DNA of 64,000 nucleotides, taken from NCBI GenBank assembly GCA_002163085.1, contig MAAJ01000001.1, positions 496,001 through 560,000 of the forward strand. Reading direction: 5' to 3'. The stretch is from Methylophaga sp. 42_25_T18. Lineage in GTDB: Bacteria > Pseudomonadota > Gammaproteobacteria > Nitrosococcales > Methylophagaceae. Both the position numbers and the translations under genes were made by a program. Every line of letters starts with the position of its first letter. Positions within the stretch are counted from its first letter, which is position 1. Of this stretch, positions 9,025-18,657 are shown in pieces. The notes under the pieces were generated by a model. The model was not told the DNA's origin. It saw only the letters and a list, made by a program, of their open reading frames with translations, and searched no databases.

Positions 9025-9480
9025 TTAAGCCTGATCTTTTAGGCTCGCTTCTATGTTGTCCAAATGAGGGATAAACGCCACTTTATTTCCAATTTTAATT
9101 TGACAGTGTAGAAAGTTGGAATCATCGTTATCATGCGTTTGCTGTATTACACTTTCGTTAAGCATGATTAATTGTGGAGTGCCAAAACAAGGCAAGGCAT
9201 AGAATTCAATTTCTGCTTCCGGGTTGATGCCGTTAAGTATGCATAACTTATTTGCATCAACGACCGTGCTGGTTTTATTCCCGACCATACCTTCAAGATC
9301 GATCACCGGCAACTCTTTATCACGCCAGTGATAGCGACCTAGCCAGTAATCCGGCATTAGTTCAGCGGACACAATCTTTGGCATGGGAATGACTTCAGCA
9401 ATCGTTGGGTTAGGCAATAACAAAAAGTGATCTTGCAAAGGAATTAACATGCAGTGAATGAAATCAGAATCGTTAGCCAT
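9025..9480 (-). CDS. chpC: CheW-domain protein, ChpC-like
   Basis: A 151-residue single CheW domain. It shows the adaptor fold's pattern: a short N-terminal strand, LPNPTIAEVIPMP (about 22-34), DYWLGRYHWRDKELPVIDLEGMVG (about 44-67) and a C-terminal strand set. It sits 32 bases after chpA, the position of chpC in the Pseudomonas pil-chp locus, and would link an additional receptor to the ChpA kinase. The gene symbol is given by position; sequence alone only shows a CheW domain. Confidence 0.75.
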   Translation of the reverse strand: MANDSDFIHCMLIPLQDHFLLLPNPTIAEVIPMPKIVSAELMPDYWLGRYHWRDKELPVIDLEGMVGNKTSTVVDANKLCILNGINPEAEIEFYALPCFGTPQLIMLNESVIQQTHDNDDSNFLHCQIKIGNKVAFIPHLDNIEASLKDQA

Positions 9481-9512
9481 AAAGGTGTCCTAAAAATAGT
9501 ACTGTGGGTCAG

Positions 9513-12500
9513 TTAAAGCTTGGCATCAGGATAATTATCACCGAGCAATTTTTGCATAGCGGCGACTAACTCTGATTCTTGGTAGGGTTTGCCCATATAA
9601 GTATTAACCCCTATTCCCATAGCACGATCACGATGTTTATTACCGGTTCGAGAAGTAATCATAATAATTGGCAGGTGTTTGAATTTGGCATCATTGCGTA
9701 CGATAGATGCAAACTCAAAGCCGTCCATGCGAGGCATTTCAACATCTAACAGAATAATGTCAGGTTGTTGTTCATGCAGTTGTGCTAAAGCCTCAACGCC
9801 ATCCCGTGCGGTCGAAACCTCAAATCCAAGCCGTTTTAATAGATTCCCCGATGCTTTACGGATAGTAATTGAATCATCAACAACCAGCGCAATGGGGGTA
9901 CGCTCTTGGAGTTCAGCAAGTTCTAACGCAAGGTTATTCGCATCATCGATATTTCGGTGAGCTTCTTCATCGCTGTTGCTCTCGACCAAGGTCGGAATAT
10001 CTAGAATAAAAATTACTTGGCCGTCACCTAGGATAGTTGCGCCAGTAATAGCTGAAATTTGACCCAATTGATTACCAACAGTTTTAATTACAATTTCACG
10101 GTTACTATTGATGGAGTCTATTAATAGCGCAATGCGTAGTTCGCCAGTACGGAATAATAATAATGGTAATTGTTGTGCTGGGTTCTCGGGCAAGTTGAAG
10201 GGTTGGCCTAGTAAATTGCATAGCGGCATGAAGTCATACTCTTCACCATTAAACTCATATTTAGGCGTTGGGCTCGCCAGTATAGATTTAATGTTTTCTA
10301 CAGTTATTCGTTCACCGGAATATACATTGGCTAGCGGGATAGCATACTGCTGTTCGTGACTGCTCACCAATAAGGCTTGCAGTATGGATAAGGTCAACGG
10401 CAAGCGAATACTAAAAGTGGTGCCTTTTCCTGCTTCTGACTGAATACTGAGACGTCCTTTTAAACCACGAATTTCATTACTAACTACGTCCATACCAACA
10501 CCGCGACCTGAGACTTGTGAGAGTTCATCGGCAGTGCTGAAGCCGGAGTTGAGGATGAATTGGATTAAATCCTCATCGGATGGGATATTGTCTGCTCGGA
10601 TCAGCTCTCGCTCTAGTGCTTTCTGTTTGACCTTTTCTACATTAATGCCTTGGCCATCATCGCTTAGAGTAATTAAAATTTCGGAGCCTTCGCGTGCGAG
10701 CGTTAACGTTAAGGCGCCTGATTCTTCTTTGCCTAGTTCTTTGCGCTTTTCAGGTGACTCTAATCCATGTGCGATCGCATTACGTAAGATATGCTCAATG
10801 GGAGCAACAATACGGTCGAGTATGGTTCTATCAAGCTCTTGATCGTCACCATAGACAGTTAAAATGGATTTTTTATCGAGTTCAGTATTTGTTTGTCGTA
10901 CGATTCGTTCCAGTCTAGGAGTAATGCCTTTGAATGGTAGCAGGCGTGTATTCATTAGACCTTGTTGTAAATCTGTATTGAGGCGAGATTGTTGTAACAA
11001 AATTGTATCTGTTTCACGCACCAGTCCTTCTACGGTCTGGCTAATATCGATGAGATCACTAACGCTCTCCGTCAAGCCACGAGATAATTGTTGAATCATT
11101 GAGAACCTATCAAGTTCTAAAGGATCAAACTCCGACTTGTTATCCTGAGATTCATCTTCATAACGGAATAGAATTTGGGTTTCAGTTTCTATTTCAAGTT
11201 TTCTAAATTGTTCATGCAAACGTGAAACCGTCTCATCCATTTCCTTTAACTGTTGATGTATAGCTGTATTTTGCTGACTTAAACGGTCACGAGAAATGCT
11301 CACTTCACCAGCAAAATTAGTCAAGTAGTCTAATAAATCGGCTCGAACTCTAATTTGATCAACATGTGCCGGAGTAGGTGTTGGCGAAGTTGGAATTGTG
11401 ACTTTCGGAGGCGTCAGTTTTGCATGAGTTGTAACCGCTGGTTCTGTAGGCAAACTTATATCTTCAATAGCTTCTTCTATTGGAGGTTCATCACCTGATA
11501 CGCGCGCTATTTCGGCGGCTAAGTCATAGGCAAAGGCAAGTTTCGATTGTGCCGCTAGCAACTCTTGCAGTTCTGCTAAGCGATCTTGGCATCGTTGTAA
11601 TAGGTCAAAAAATTGATGGTCAGCAGGATGTTTATTATTACTGACGGCTAATACCAAAGATTCAGTCTGGTGGGTCAGTTCTGAAATAGGGTCGATACCT
11701 GTTAAGCGAGAGCCACCTTTAATGGTGTGTAAGTCTCGTTGTAATTGTTGCAAAGCATCTTGGTTTTGATGGTTTTCTTGCCATTGCTTTATTGCCGCAC
11801 CACTGGACTCAAGTAATTCGGCGCATTCTTCGGTAAACGCTTCGAGTAGCTCAGCATCAATGTCTGGAATGTCAAAATAACGGGTATCGCTTACAGTTTC
11901 TTTTACTGAATCCTCAGTTATTTCTGCAATGTCACGAACACTGAAATCGCTTTCTGCAGCTTCAATATTTACATCTTCAGTAAGTTCTTGGCTGATAAAG
12001 GATTCAACGTTTGTTTTAAACTCAGTAAGGTCAGGGGATACTTTATTTTGAATCAAATTTTCAATATGGTTATTAAGTTCTTCATAACCTTGATCTAATA
12101 GATCGAATAAGGATGAGGTATCGGGCTTAGGAATCAATATCAAGTTATCCAGCAATTGATATAGCTCGGCAATAGAAAACAGGTTAATTTGTTCTGCATT
12201 ATCGCTAAGTTTCGTTAGTGTTTTATGTACAGACTCCCGGTATTCAATATTCTCTGGCGCCCGATGTAACTGGCCGAGGTTTTTAGTGTACTTATCTAAT
12301 AGCTCATCGGTTTCTTCTAAGAAGACAACTAAATACTCAGGATCGATCAGTGTTTGAGTTTTTGTTGTTTTTGCCGACTCCGCGGTGAGTAAATAAATAT
12401 TATCAGCCAGAATACGGATGTCAGGTTCATCGGCATTACCGGTTTTAGTGCATTCTAAAACAGCATCAAGACCATCAACGATGTCATTTAATAAGACTAA

Positions 12501-15500
12501 TTGCTTAGCGGACAGATGCACATTATGTTGATATAAGTTTTGTAATGCTTGATCTAACTGGCTAGCAATAAGAGCGACAGGGGTGACCTGAGCAATGTTT
12601 GCACACCCTTTTAGCGAGTGAGAGGCACGTAACATTTCGTTATTGACGCTTTGTGTCTCAGTTAAATGCTTAGTGGCCTGTTGGAGCGCATCAACGTGTT
12701 GGGTCGCTTCATTGTTAAATATTGCTTGTAAGGTATCTTGTTCAGCTAAATCATCTTCGACTTCAAGCGGCTCATCAACTTCGAGCGATCCTGCGACTTC
12801 AAGTGGTTCATCAACTTCAAGCGGTTCTTCGACTTCAAGCGGCTCATCGACTTCAAGCGGCTCATCAACTTCGAGCGGCTCATCAACTTCGAGCGATCCT
12901 GCGACTTCAAGTGGTTCATCAACTTCAAGCGGTTCTTCGACTTCAAGCGGCTCATCAACTTCGAGCGGCTCATCAACTTCGAGCGATCCTGCGACTTCAA
13001 GTGGTTCATCAACTTCAAGCGGTTCTGCGACTTCAAGCGGCTCATCAACTTCGAGCGATTCTGCGACTTCAAGTGGTTCTTCGACTTCAAGCGAGTCACC
13101 GACTTCGAGTGGTTCATCAACTTCAAGTGGTTCTTCGACTTCAAGCGAGTCACCGACTTCAAGCGGCTCATCAACTTCGAGCGATTCTGCGACTTCAAGT
13201 GGTTCTTCGACTTCAAGCGAGTCACCGACTTCGAGTGGTTCATCAACTTCAAGCGGTTCTTCGACTTCAAGTGGTTCATCTACGTCGAGCGGTTCATCTA
13301 CGTCGAGCGGTTCATCGACTTCAAGCGAGTCACCGACTTCGAGTGGTTCATCAACTTCGAGTGGTTCTTCGACTTCAAGCGGCTCATCAACTTCGAGCGA
13401 TTCTTCGACTTCAAGCGGTTCATCAACTTCGAGCGATTCTTCGACTTCAAGTGGTTCTTCGATTTCAAGTGGTTCTTCGACTTCGAGTGGTTCATCGACT
13501 TCAAGTGGTTCATCGACTTCAAGTGGTTCATCGACTTCAAGTGGTTCATCGACTTCAAGTGATTCTTCGACTGCTGAGGGTTCGGCTATATCCTCGTTTT
13601 CCAATAAGTTGTTAGCTCGAGCTATTAACGCTTCTACTTGATCGGTGCTGTTCAGATCGCCATGACTAAATCGTGATAATAAGTCTGGCATAAACTCAAA
13701 GGCATCAGCAACGACTTGTTCAATCGACGTTGATGTGGCTAGGTTATCATCCAGTACACGACTTAACAGATGCTCTGTAGCCCATGCTAGCTCACCAATG
13801 ACCTGTGCACCAGCCATGCGTCCACTGCCTTTTAATGTATGAAAATGGCGGCGTATGGTTGCTAAACTATCTAGATCTTGTTGCTCGCGCCATTGGGGAA
13901 TAAGTCTGGTAAGTTCTACGGATACTTCATCTACTTCTTCGAGGAAGATCTCGGCGATTTCGGGATCGATGCCTTCAGCAAAGTGCAATACTTGTTCGGC
14001 TTCTAATTCAGGCTCTAATTCAGGCTCTAATTTAGGCTCTAATTTAGGCTCTAATTTAGGCTCTAATTTAGGCTCTAATTTAGGCTCGGGAGACCCTGTG
14101 GCTGTGGAAATAGTTCCAATTTCTGCCAAGGTTTCTGGCAATTCTTGGCTTGATTCAGTGGTCGCATTGCCATTGATAATATGCTCAAAGTCGGCAAGTT
14201 TAGTATTAGCAGTATCTAAAAATTGATTCAGCGGTTGCCCATGCTGCTGAATACCTTCCATATATAAATCGCAGGCGGCGATGATTTCAGCAAAAAGATC
14301 GAGTTTAGTGGGGCTCAGCTCGTCATTATTGGCAACACAGTGTTGCATTTGTTGTGCAGTTTTTTCTAATGTCTCCGCCGCATCCGTAAGCGTTAACATC
14401 GATAAACTGCCGGCAATCAATTCTAATTGGCTTGCGGCTTCACCTAACAGGTGATTATCGGTGTTCGTTGATTCAGCTTGGGTGGCTAGCGCTTCTTTGA
14501 TGTTACTAAGCTCTAATAAGCATTCATTGATTACCGTGGCTTGCAATTGTTTGTGTTCTGGTGAGCTAACATTAGCGGAATCAGGCTGTAATAAGGATTC
14601 CACTTGAAGAATGCTGTCCGCTAAGGCCATTAAATGTTGTTCATTCGGCAATTGTTCCGCAGCAATTAACGCATTCAGTTCATCAACTTGAGTTTGCAAC
14701 AGATGACTGGCTGGATATTCAGTTAACATTTGTAAGGTATCAACCATGGTTGTTAACTGCTGAGTAGTCTGTGCGATCATCTCGGCGGAGATTTCTGCCC
14801 CAAGGTCATATTGGCTAATTTGTTCTTTGATATTTTGCAACTGCTCGAGCACGGCAGACTGAGCATCGTTGAGAGCATTATTACTCATGCCATAAATTTT
14901 CTGGCGATGATCAAAGAAGTTCAGTTTAAAGACTGACTTAAGTTGGGATACATGCTCCCCAGCACTATTTGAACGAGCGATGAGTAACAGCAGGTTACGC
15001 TCTAACTCACTCGGAAATAAGGCAATTAGCTGTTGCTCTCCATCACCAGTTAATATTTTTATTGGTTGATTCAGTTTGCCTAAATTTAATTTTACTTCAG
15101 GTGAAATTTGTAGGCCTTGCTCTAACAAAGCTTCGATAACCCCTTCGGCTGCCCACCAAAAAATGGTGCTACGCTCTTGCTGACAGATTAGTCTTAAATA
15201 GCGAATGATACTGCGCATTTTTCGAAGACTCTGTTCATCTTCGTTACGTAGCCATTGTAAAAGTGATAGTTGAAATGCATGACCTATTTTATCGTTGCTA
15301 ATGCCGATATTTGGAATGATTTGCTGAGGATCAGGCGTAATATTTTCTGGCAGTGAAGTCGCTAGTTTTGGTTTAAATAAACTAATGGCTTCGAGCTTAT
15401 TTTCATCTCGAGCTGCACGCAGTTGATTAACGGTTTCCAGTAACGAGAGAGGATGATCTTGAATGGCACCACTTAATAGTTGTAAGTAATTAGGCAATAA

Positions 15501-15797
15501 CAATAAGGCATGGACCAGCACTTCCTGTGCTTGTTCAATATCGTCACATTTATTGTTGTGCAAAGCCTCGGCCAAGGCGAGCATTTCTGAAGTCAGAAAC
15601 GTTGCACCATTCAAATTTAAAATGTCGATGGTGCCATTTATTTGATGTAACTGCGAAATACAGTTTCTTAATGCATCTTTATCTTCTGGGGAATCGATAA
15701 AAACATTTAGGGCTTGCAGGGCAATCTCTAGTGACTGTTGGAGCTCACTCTGTACTAACATCAGGGCGTTATAGTTGTTTTGTTTAGTCTGTGCCAT
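9513..15797 (-). CDS. chpA: ChpA-type hybrid chemotaxis histidine kinase with multiple Hpt domains and response regulator
   Basis: A 2094-residue cytoplasmic kinase of the twitching-motility (Pil-Chp) pathway. Domains in order: a helical N-terminal region with degenerate Hpt-like repeats (1-560); a short Glu-Pro-Lys/Glu-Leu repeat near 570-600; an Hpt with FHTLKGSGR (His near 651); an acidic hexapeptide repeat tract (about 745-1014); an Hpt with SHSLKGCAN (near 1060); a degenerate Hpt; an Hpt with LHTIKGGSR (near 1355); the dimerisation and HATPase domains with LRNAIAHGLE (near 1668) and GRGVGMDVV (near 1765); a CheW-like domain; and a receiver with DIILLDVEMPRMDG (Asp near 2015). The start at 15797 follows pilJ by 28 bases. 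ChpA of P. aeruginosa is longer and has more Hpt sites. The repeat tract is the unusual part. Confidence 0.93.
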   Translation of the reverse strand: MAQTKQNNYNALMLVQSELQQSLEIALQALNVFIDSPEDKDALRNCISQLHQINGTIDILNLNGATFLTSEMLALAEALHNNKCDDIEQAQEVLVHALLLLPNYLQLLSGAIQDHPLSLLETVNQLRAARDENKLEAISLFKPKLATSLPENITPDPQQIIPNIGISNDKIGHAFQLSLLQWLRNEDEQSLRKMRSIIRYLRLICQQERSTIFWWAAEGVIEALLEQGLQISPEVKLNLGKLNQPIKILTGDGEQQLIALFPSELERNLLLLIARSNSAGEHVSQLKSVFKLNFFDHRQKIYGMSNNALNDAQSAVLEQLQNIKEQISQYDLGAEISAEMIAQTTQQLTTMVDTLQMLTEYPASHLLQTQVDELNALIAAEQLPNEQHLMALADSILQVESLLQPDSANVSSPEHKQLQATVINECLLELSNIKEALATQAESTNTDNHLLGEAASQLELIAGSLSMLTLTDAAETLEKTAQQMQHCVANNDELSPTKLDLFAEIIAACDLYMEGIQQHGQPLNQFLDTANTKLADFEHIINGNATTESSQELPETLAEIGTISTATGSPEPKLEPKLEPKLEPKLEPKLEPELEPELEAEQVLHFAEGIDPEIAEIFLEEVDEVSVELTRLIPQWREQQDLDSLATIRRHFHTLKGSGRMAGAQVIGELAWATEHLLSRVLDDNLATSTSIEQVVADAFEFMPDLLSRFSHGDLNSTDQVEALIARANNLLENEDIAEPSAVEESLEVDEPLEVDEPLEVDEPLEVDEPLEVEEPLEIEEPLEVEESLEVDEPLEVEESLEVDEPLEVEEPLEVDEPLEVGDSLEVDEPLDVDEPLDVDEPLEVEEPLEVDEPLEVGDSLEVEEPLEVAESLEVDEPLEVGDSLEVEEPLEVDEPLEVGDSLEVEEPLEVAESLEVDEPLEVAEPLEVDEPLEVAGSLEVDEPLEVDEPLEVEEPLEVDEPLEVAGSLEVDEPLEVDEPLEVDEPLEVEEPLEVDEPLEVAGSLEVDEPLEVEDDLAEQDTLQAIFNNEATQHVDALQQATKHLTETQSVNNEMLRASHSLKGCANIAQVTPVALIASQLDQALQNLYQHNVHLSAKQLVLLNDIVDGLDAVLECTKTGNADEPDIRILADNIYLLTAESAKTTKTQTLIDPEYLVVFLEETDELLDKYTKNLGQLHRAPENIEYRESVHKTLTKLSDNAEQINLFSIAELYQLLDNLILIPKPDTSSLFDLLDQGYEELNNHIENLIQNKVSPDLTEFKTNVESFISQELTEDVNIEAAESDFSVRDIAEITEDSVKETVSDTRYFDIPDIDAELLEAFTEECAELLESSGAAIKQWQENHQNQDALQQLQRDLHTIKGGSRLTGIDPISELTHQTESLVLAVSNNKHPADHQFFDLLQRCQDRLAELQELLAAQSKLAFAYDLAAEIARVSGDEPPIEEAIEDISLPTEPAVTTHAKLTPPKVTIPTSPTPTPAHVDQIRVRADLLDYLTNFAGEVSISRDRLSQQNTAIHQQLKEMDETVSRLHEQFRKLEIETETQILFRYEDESQDNKSEFDPLELDRFSMIQQLSRGLTESVSDLIDISQTVEGLVRETDTILLQQSRLNTDLQQGLMNTRLLPFKGITPRLERIVRQTNTELDKKSILTVYGDDQELDRTILDRIVAPIEHILRNAIAHGLESPEKRKELGKEESGALTLTLAREGSEILITLSDDGQGINVEKVKQKALERELIRADNIPSDEDLIQFILNSGFSTADELSQVSGRGVGMDVVSNEIRGLKGRLSIQSEAGKGTTFSIRLPLTLSILQALLVSSHEQQYAIPLANVYSGERITVENIKSILASPTPKYEFNGEEYDFMPLCNLLGQPFNLPENPAQQLPLLLFRTGELRIALLIDSINSNREIVIKTVGNQLGQISAITGATILGDGQVIFILDIPTLVESNSDEEAHRNIDDANNLALELAELQERTPIALVVDDSITIRKASGNLLKRLGFEVSTARDGVEALAQLHEQQPDIILLDVEMPRMDGFEFASIVRNDAKFKHLPIIMITSRTGNKHRDRAMGIGVNTYMGKPYQESELVAAMQKLLGDNYPDAKL
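12756..13565 (-). repeat. 18-bp tandem repeat encoding about 45 acidic hexapeptides inside chpA
   Basis: By eye I count about 45 consecutive units of 18 bases. Each encodes six residues close to E-P-L-E-V-D, with variants E-S-L-E-V-D, E-P-L-E-V-E, E-P-L-E-V-A, D-S-L-E-V-E and G-S-L-E-V-D. The variants fall into higher-order blocks (for example a recurring group ending V-G then D-S), which suggests repeated duplication of multi-unit segments. The array is in frame throughout and joins two Hpt-bearing parts of ChpA. Confidence 0.95.
14002..14087 (-). repeat. 12-bp tandem repeat encoding Glu-Pro-Lys/Glu-Leu units in chpA
   Basis: Seven near-perfect 12-base units (GAGCCTAAATTA in coding sense, or GAGCCTGAATTA) encode five E-P-K-L units and then two E-P-E-L units. 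They lie just before the first clear Hpt domain. The array is independent of the 18-bp array and probably forms a flexible charged linker. Confidence 0.9.
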
Positions 15798-15825
15798 CCG
15801 GTGCTACTCCAACTATGCTTTTTAG

Positions 15826-17088
15826 TTATGGCAACTTGAAGCCAGAAACAGATTTACGTAGCTCATTCGTCAGCTCCATTAAGCGACCAATGGATGCAGC
15901 ACTATCATTGGTTCCTGTTGATGTCTGCATCGTTATTTCTTGAATTACATTCATACTATCAGATGTACTCACCGCAGCAGTAGCCTGTTGTTTAGCATTA
16001 TCAGAGATATTGTTGATTAGCTCAGCTAATTGATGGGAGACGGTTTCAATTTGTGCGAGTGAGGTACCAGCATCTTGAGATAATTTAGCCCCTGAAACCA
16101 CTTCGATAGTACTTTGTTCCATAGAACTTACGGCTTCGCTAGTATCACTTTGTATCGTTTTAACTAAGGCATCAATTTGTTTGGTTGCATTACTGGAACG
16201 TTCAGCTAGGCGTTGCACTTCATCGGCCACCACTGCGAAGCCTCGACCTGCTTCACCCGCCATCGTTGCTTGAATCGCGGCATTAAGTGACAGAATATTG
16301 GTTTGTTCGGCAATGTCATTAATCAATTCAACGATTTCACCAATTTGCTGTGAACTCTCACCCAAACGTTTGATGCGCTTCGACGTCTCTTGTATTTGCT
16401 CACGAATGTTATCCATGCCGTTAATGGATTTTTTCACTGCCGCATTGCCTTGAACGGCCAAAGCTACTGATTGTTGCGCAACATCTGAAGATTGACTGGC
16501 GTTTTCTGATACGAGTTCGATAGAGGCTGCCATTTGGGTAATGGCAGATGTCACTTCGGTAATTTGTTGTGACTGATGATCACTTGCGTCGGTCAGGTGA
16601 AGTGCGGTTGCTTGCGTTTCTTGGGCGGCGGACGCAACTTGTAAGGTGGTGGAGTTGATTTGCTCGACTAAGTTGCGCAAAGCATCAATGGTGTAGTTAA
16701 CAGAGTCGGCGATGGCACCGGTGATGTCTTCAGTAACCGTGGCCGAGACCGTGAGGTCACCATCCGCTAGGTCTCCCATTTCATCTAATAAACGTAAAAT
16801 CGCATCTTGATTATGACGATTTTGTATTTCCATATTATCAAGGGAGGATTTTAATGTTTTTACTGGGGAATAACATAAGCGTATCGCCATAAGAATAGCA
16901 ATGATTGAACTCGCTGCTGTGATGGCTGTGACAGCCTGAATATTATCGAGATACTGTTGATAACCTCCGCCGGCAATCAACGACAAGCTGATTAAGGTAA
17001 TACTGATAAATAGTAGAGTGATTATCAAAGTGACTAGGTTGTCTTTTGCAACCAAGGATGATAAAAAAAGTTTGCTTGGTGAGTTCAT
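15826..17088 (-). CDS. pilJ: PilJ-type methyl-accepting protein without a periplasmic sensor domain
   Basis: A chemoreceptor-like signalling protein of the Pil-Chp system. It has two membrane segments near the N-terminus (about 18-38 and 52-70) separated by only about 15 residues, a HAMP-like linker, and a full cytoplasmic signalling domain. The hairpin tip reads [20 protein letters not shown] and [22 protein letters not shown] (about 255-300). At 420 residues it lacks the large periplasmic ligand-binding region of Pseudomonas PilJ (about 680 residues). It is preceded by pilI (24 bases) and followed by chpA (28 bases). Its signal input must be through the membrane, cytoplasmic or from partners. 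Confidence 0.88.
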   Translation of the reverse strand: MNSPSKLFLSSLVAKDNLVTLIITLLFISITLISLSLIAGGGYQQYLDNIQAVTAITAASSIIAILMAIRLCYSPVKTLKSSLDNMEIQNRHNQDAILRLLDEMGDLADGDLTVSATVTEDITGAIADSVNYTIDALRNLVEQINSTTLQVASAAQETQATALHLTDASDHQSQQITEVTSAITQMAASIELVSENASQSSDVAQQSVALAVQGNAAVKKSINGMDNIREQIQETSKRIKRLGESSQQIGEIVELINDIAEQTNILSLNAAIQATMAGEAGRGFAVVADEVQRLAERSSNATKQIDALVKTIQSDTSEAVSSMEQSTIEVVSGAKLSQDAGTSLAQIETVSHQLAELINNISDNAKQQATAAVSTSDSMNVIQEITMQTSTGTNDSAASIGRLMELTNELRKSVSGFKLP

Positions 17089-17112
17089 AGAGCCTGTCCT
17101 GATATGAAATGA

Positions 17113-17661
17113 TTAAGCAGCAGCATTTAAAAACCGTGGGTCTTCGGCAAGTTTTTGGAAACTAAATACATCCCAGTGTGTATCTTGTTGAAATACACTG
17201 CCTTTTAAATAGCTGGCGATATTTACATGTTTGTTAGCGTCCAACGCTTCTGGTTCACGTTGGAAATGTTTAAGTCCGAAAACTTCATCCACTAATAATC
17301 CTGAATAAAGTTCAGGATGATTGATGACCATAATGCGACTACGCTTGTTAGTCTTGGTCTGCTTTCCTAAGAGAAAATGTTTTAGATCAAATAAGGGCAG
17401 CAGTTCTCCCCGTATATTGGCAATGCCATAAACCCATGATTCTGCTTTAGGTACGGGAGTATGCTGTTCAGGAACAGGGAAAACTTCGCGTGAGTCGCTA
17501 AGCGGAATTAGAAAGTGATGTTCGCCCACTCGAAAGCCTATAGCTGTCCATGCTGAGTGCAAATCATCTTGTTGACTCAATCCCGCTGCTTGTTGCTGAC
17601 TACGGCGTTCAATGTCTTTAAGTAAGGCAATGATCTCAGAAGGGGAACTGATTTGAGCCAT
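17113..17661 (-). CDS. pilI: PilI, CheW-like adaptor
   Basis: A 182-residue CheW-domain protein that couples the PilJ receptor to the ChpA kinase. Visible are GFRVGEHHFLIPLSDSREVFPVP (about 47-69), WVYGIANIRGELLPLFDLKHFL (about 81-102) and a VDEVFGLKHF strand (about 122-131), all standard CheW elements. It lies 3 bases after pilH and 24 before pilJ on the same strand, the canonical pilG-H-I-J order. Confidence 0.92.
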   Translation of the reverse strand: MAQISSPSEIIALLKDIERRSQQQAAGLSQQDDLHSAWTAIGFRVGEHHFLIPLSDSREVFPVPEQHTPVPKAESWVYGIANIRGELLPLFDLKHFLLGKQTKTNKRSRIMVINHPELYSGLLVDEVFGLKHFQREPEALDANKHVNIASYLKGSVFQQDTHWDVFSFQKLAEDPRFLNAAA

Positions 17662-17664
17662 ACT

Positions 17665-18030
17665 CTAAAACCCTAATTGATGATTGATTTCAGTGATTAA
17701 TTGGCTTTCACTGACTGGCTTGCTGAGATAGCCTTTGGCGCCTTGTCGTAATCCCCATAAGCGATCAGTTTCCTGATTTTTAGACGATACGATGACGATA
17801 GGAATCGCACTGGTTGCAGGATCTTTGCTCAACCGACGAGTTGCCTGAAAACCGTTTAGTTTCGGCATCACGACGTCCATAAGGATTAATCCAGGATGTT
17901 TGTTGTTTGCAAGCTCCATCGCTTGTTCGCCATCCTCTGCAATGATGACTTGGTGACCGTTCTTCTCCAGTATTTTTTTTATTACATAGACTTCGGTTGG
18001 AGAATCATCGGCTATAAGAATAAGCGCCAT
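17665..18030 (-). CDS. pilH: PilH, single-domain response regulator
   Basis: A 121-residue CheY-like receiver. Conserved acidic residues are DDSP (8-9), phospho-acceptor Asp in LILMDVVMPKLNG (about 53), Thr/Ser in IVIVSSK and the Lys in GYLSKP (about 104). In the Pil-Chp pathway PilH is phosphorylated by ChpA and opposes or modulates PilG-driven type IV pilus motor output. It lies 6 bases after pilG and 3 before pilI. Confidence 0.93.
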   Translation of the reverse strand: MALILIADDSPTEVYVIKKILEKNGHQVIIAEDGEQAMELANNKHPGLILMDVVMPKLNGFQATRRLSKDPATSAIPIVIVSSKNQETDRLWGLRQGAKGYLSKPVSESQLITEINHQLGF

Positions 18031-18036
18031 GGGGTG

Positions 18037-18444
18037 TTATTCATCCTTGGTTTGGTTTAATAAATGTGTGCGGATTGCCCCTAATAAGTCTTCGCGGGTG
18101 AAGGGCTTAGTTAAATATTGTTCTGCACCGACCGCGCGACCTTTAGCACGGTCAAATAAACCGTCCTTACTTGAGAGCATCACGATGGGTGTGCTGCTAA
18201 ATTTTGGATTGTTTTTAACTAATGCACAGGTTTGATATCCATCAAGACGAGGCATCATGATGTCGATAAATAGGATGTCAGGGCGTTGCGTACTGATGAT
18301 CGGTAAAGCCTCAAAACCATTATCGGCGGTGAGGACATTGCAACCTGCTTTAGTCAGCAGTGTTTCAGCAGTTCGACGAATTGTCTTACTGTCATCGATC
18401 ACCATAACTTTTAGGCCAGAAAATTCGGTTTGATTTTCACTCAC
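18037..18444 (-). CDS. pilG: PilG, single-domain response regulator
   Basis: A 135-residue CheY-like receiver, the first gene of the locus. It shows VIDDSKTIRRTAETLL (about 15-30), the phospho-acceptor Asp in DILFIDIMMPRLDGYQ (about 60), PIVMLSSKDG and QYLTKPF (Lys about 113). PilG usually promotes pilus extension. The 213-base gap to the divergent gshA should hold the promoter of this long minus-strand unit (pilG-H-I-J-chpA-chpC and perhaps slt-cca). Confidence 0.93.
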   Translation of the reverse strand: MSENQTEFSGLKVMVIDDSKTIRRTAETLLTKAGCNVLTADNGFEALPIISTQRPDILFIDIMMPRLDGYQTCALVKNNPKFSSTPIVMLSSKDGLFDRAKGRAVGAEQYLTKPFTREDLLGAIRTHLLNQTKDE

Positions 18445-18657
18445 AATTCAACTGTGCCTTATATGTTGTCATTGTTTCTAACTAATATAACACTATTTGT
18501 TATTGAGCTTATACACTGCTGATAAAACATCATTCGAGACTATGCCGAGAAATAAAAAAGATCAGTATGAATGATAATAAAAAAGTAAACTGTTGCTTAC
18601 ATCACAGTAACTAAGTCTTAACTGATTTTTTGATAATTAAATAGCGAGTCTGAGCCC

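Noticed and set aside
10694..11094. Plus-strand frames inside chpA
   Set aside because: Antisense shadows of the kinase domain with no ribosome site and no recognisable protein.
12746..13558. Minus-strand frames rich in Lys, Ser and Asn-His over the same repeat
   Set aside because: Alternative frames of the same tandem repeat on the chpA strand; long only because the unit has no stop codon in that frame.
12643..13641. A 332-residue plus-strand frame of Ser-Gly-Thr repeats over the chpA array
   Set aside because: It is the antisense reading of the 18-bp chpA repeat. The flanking chpA coding sequence is intact on the other strand, there is no ribosome site and the composition is just the repeat's complement.
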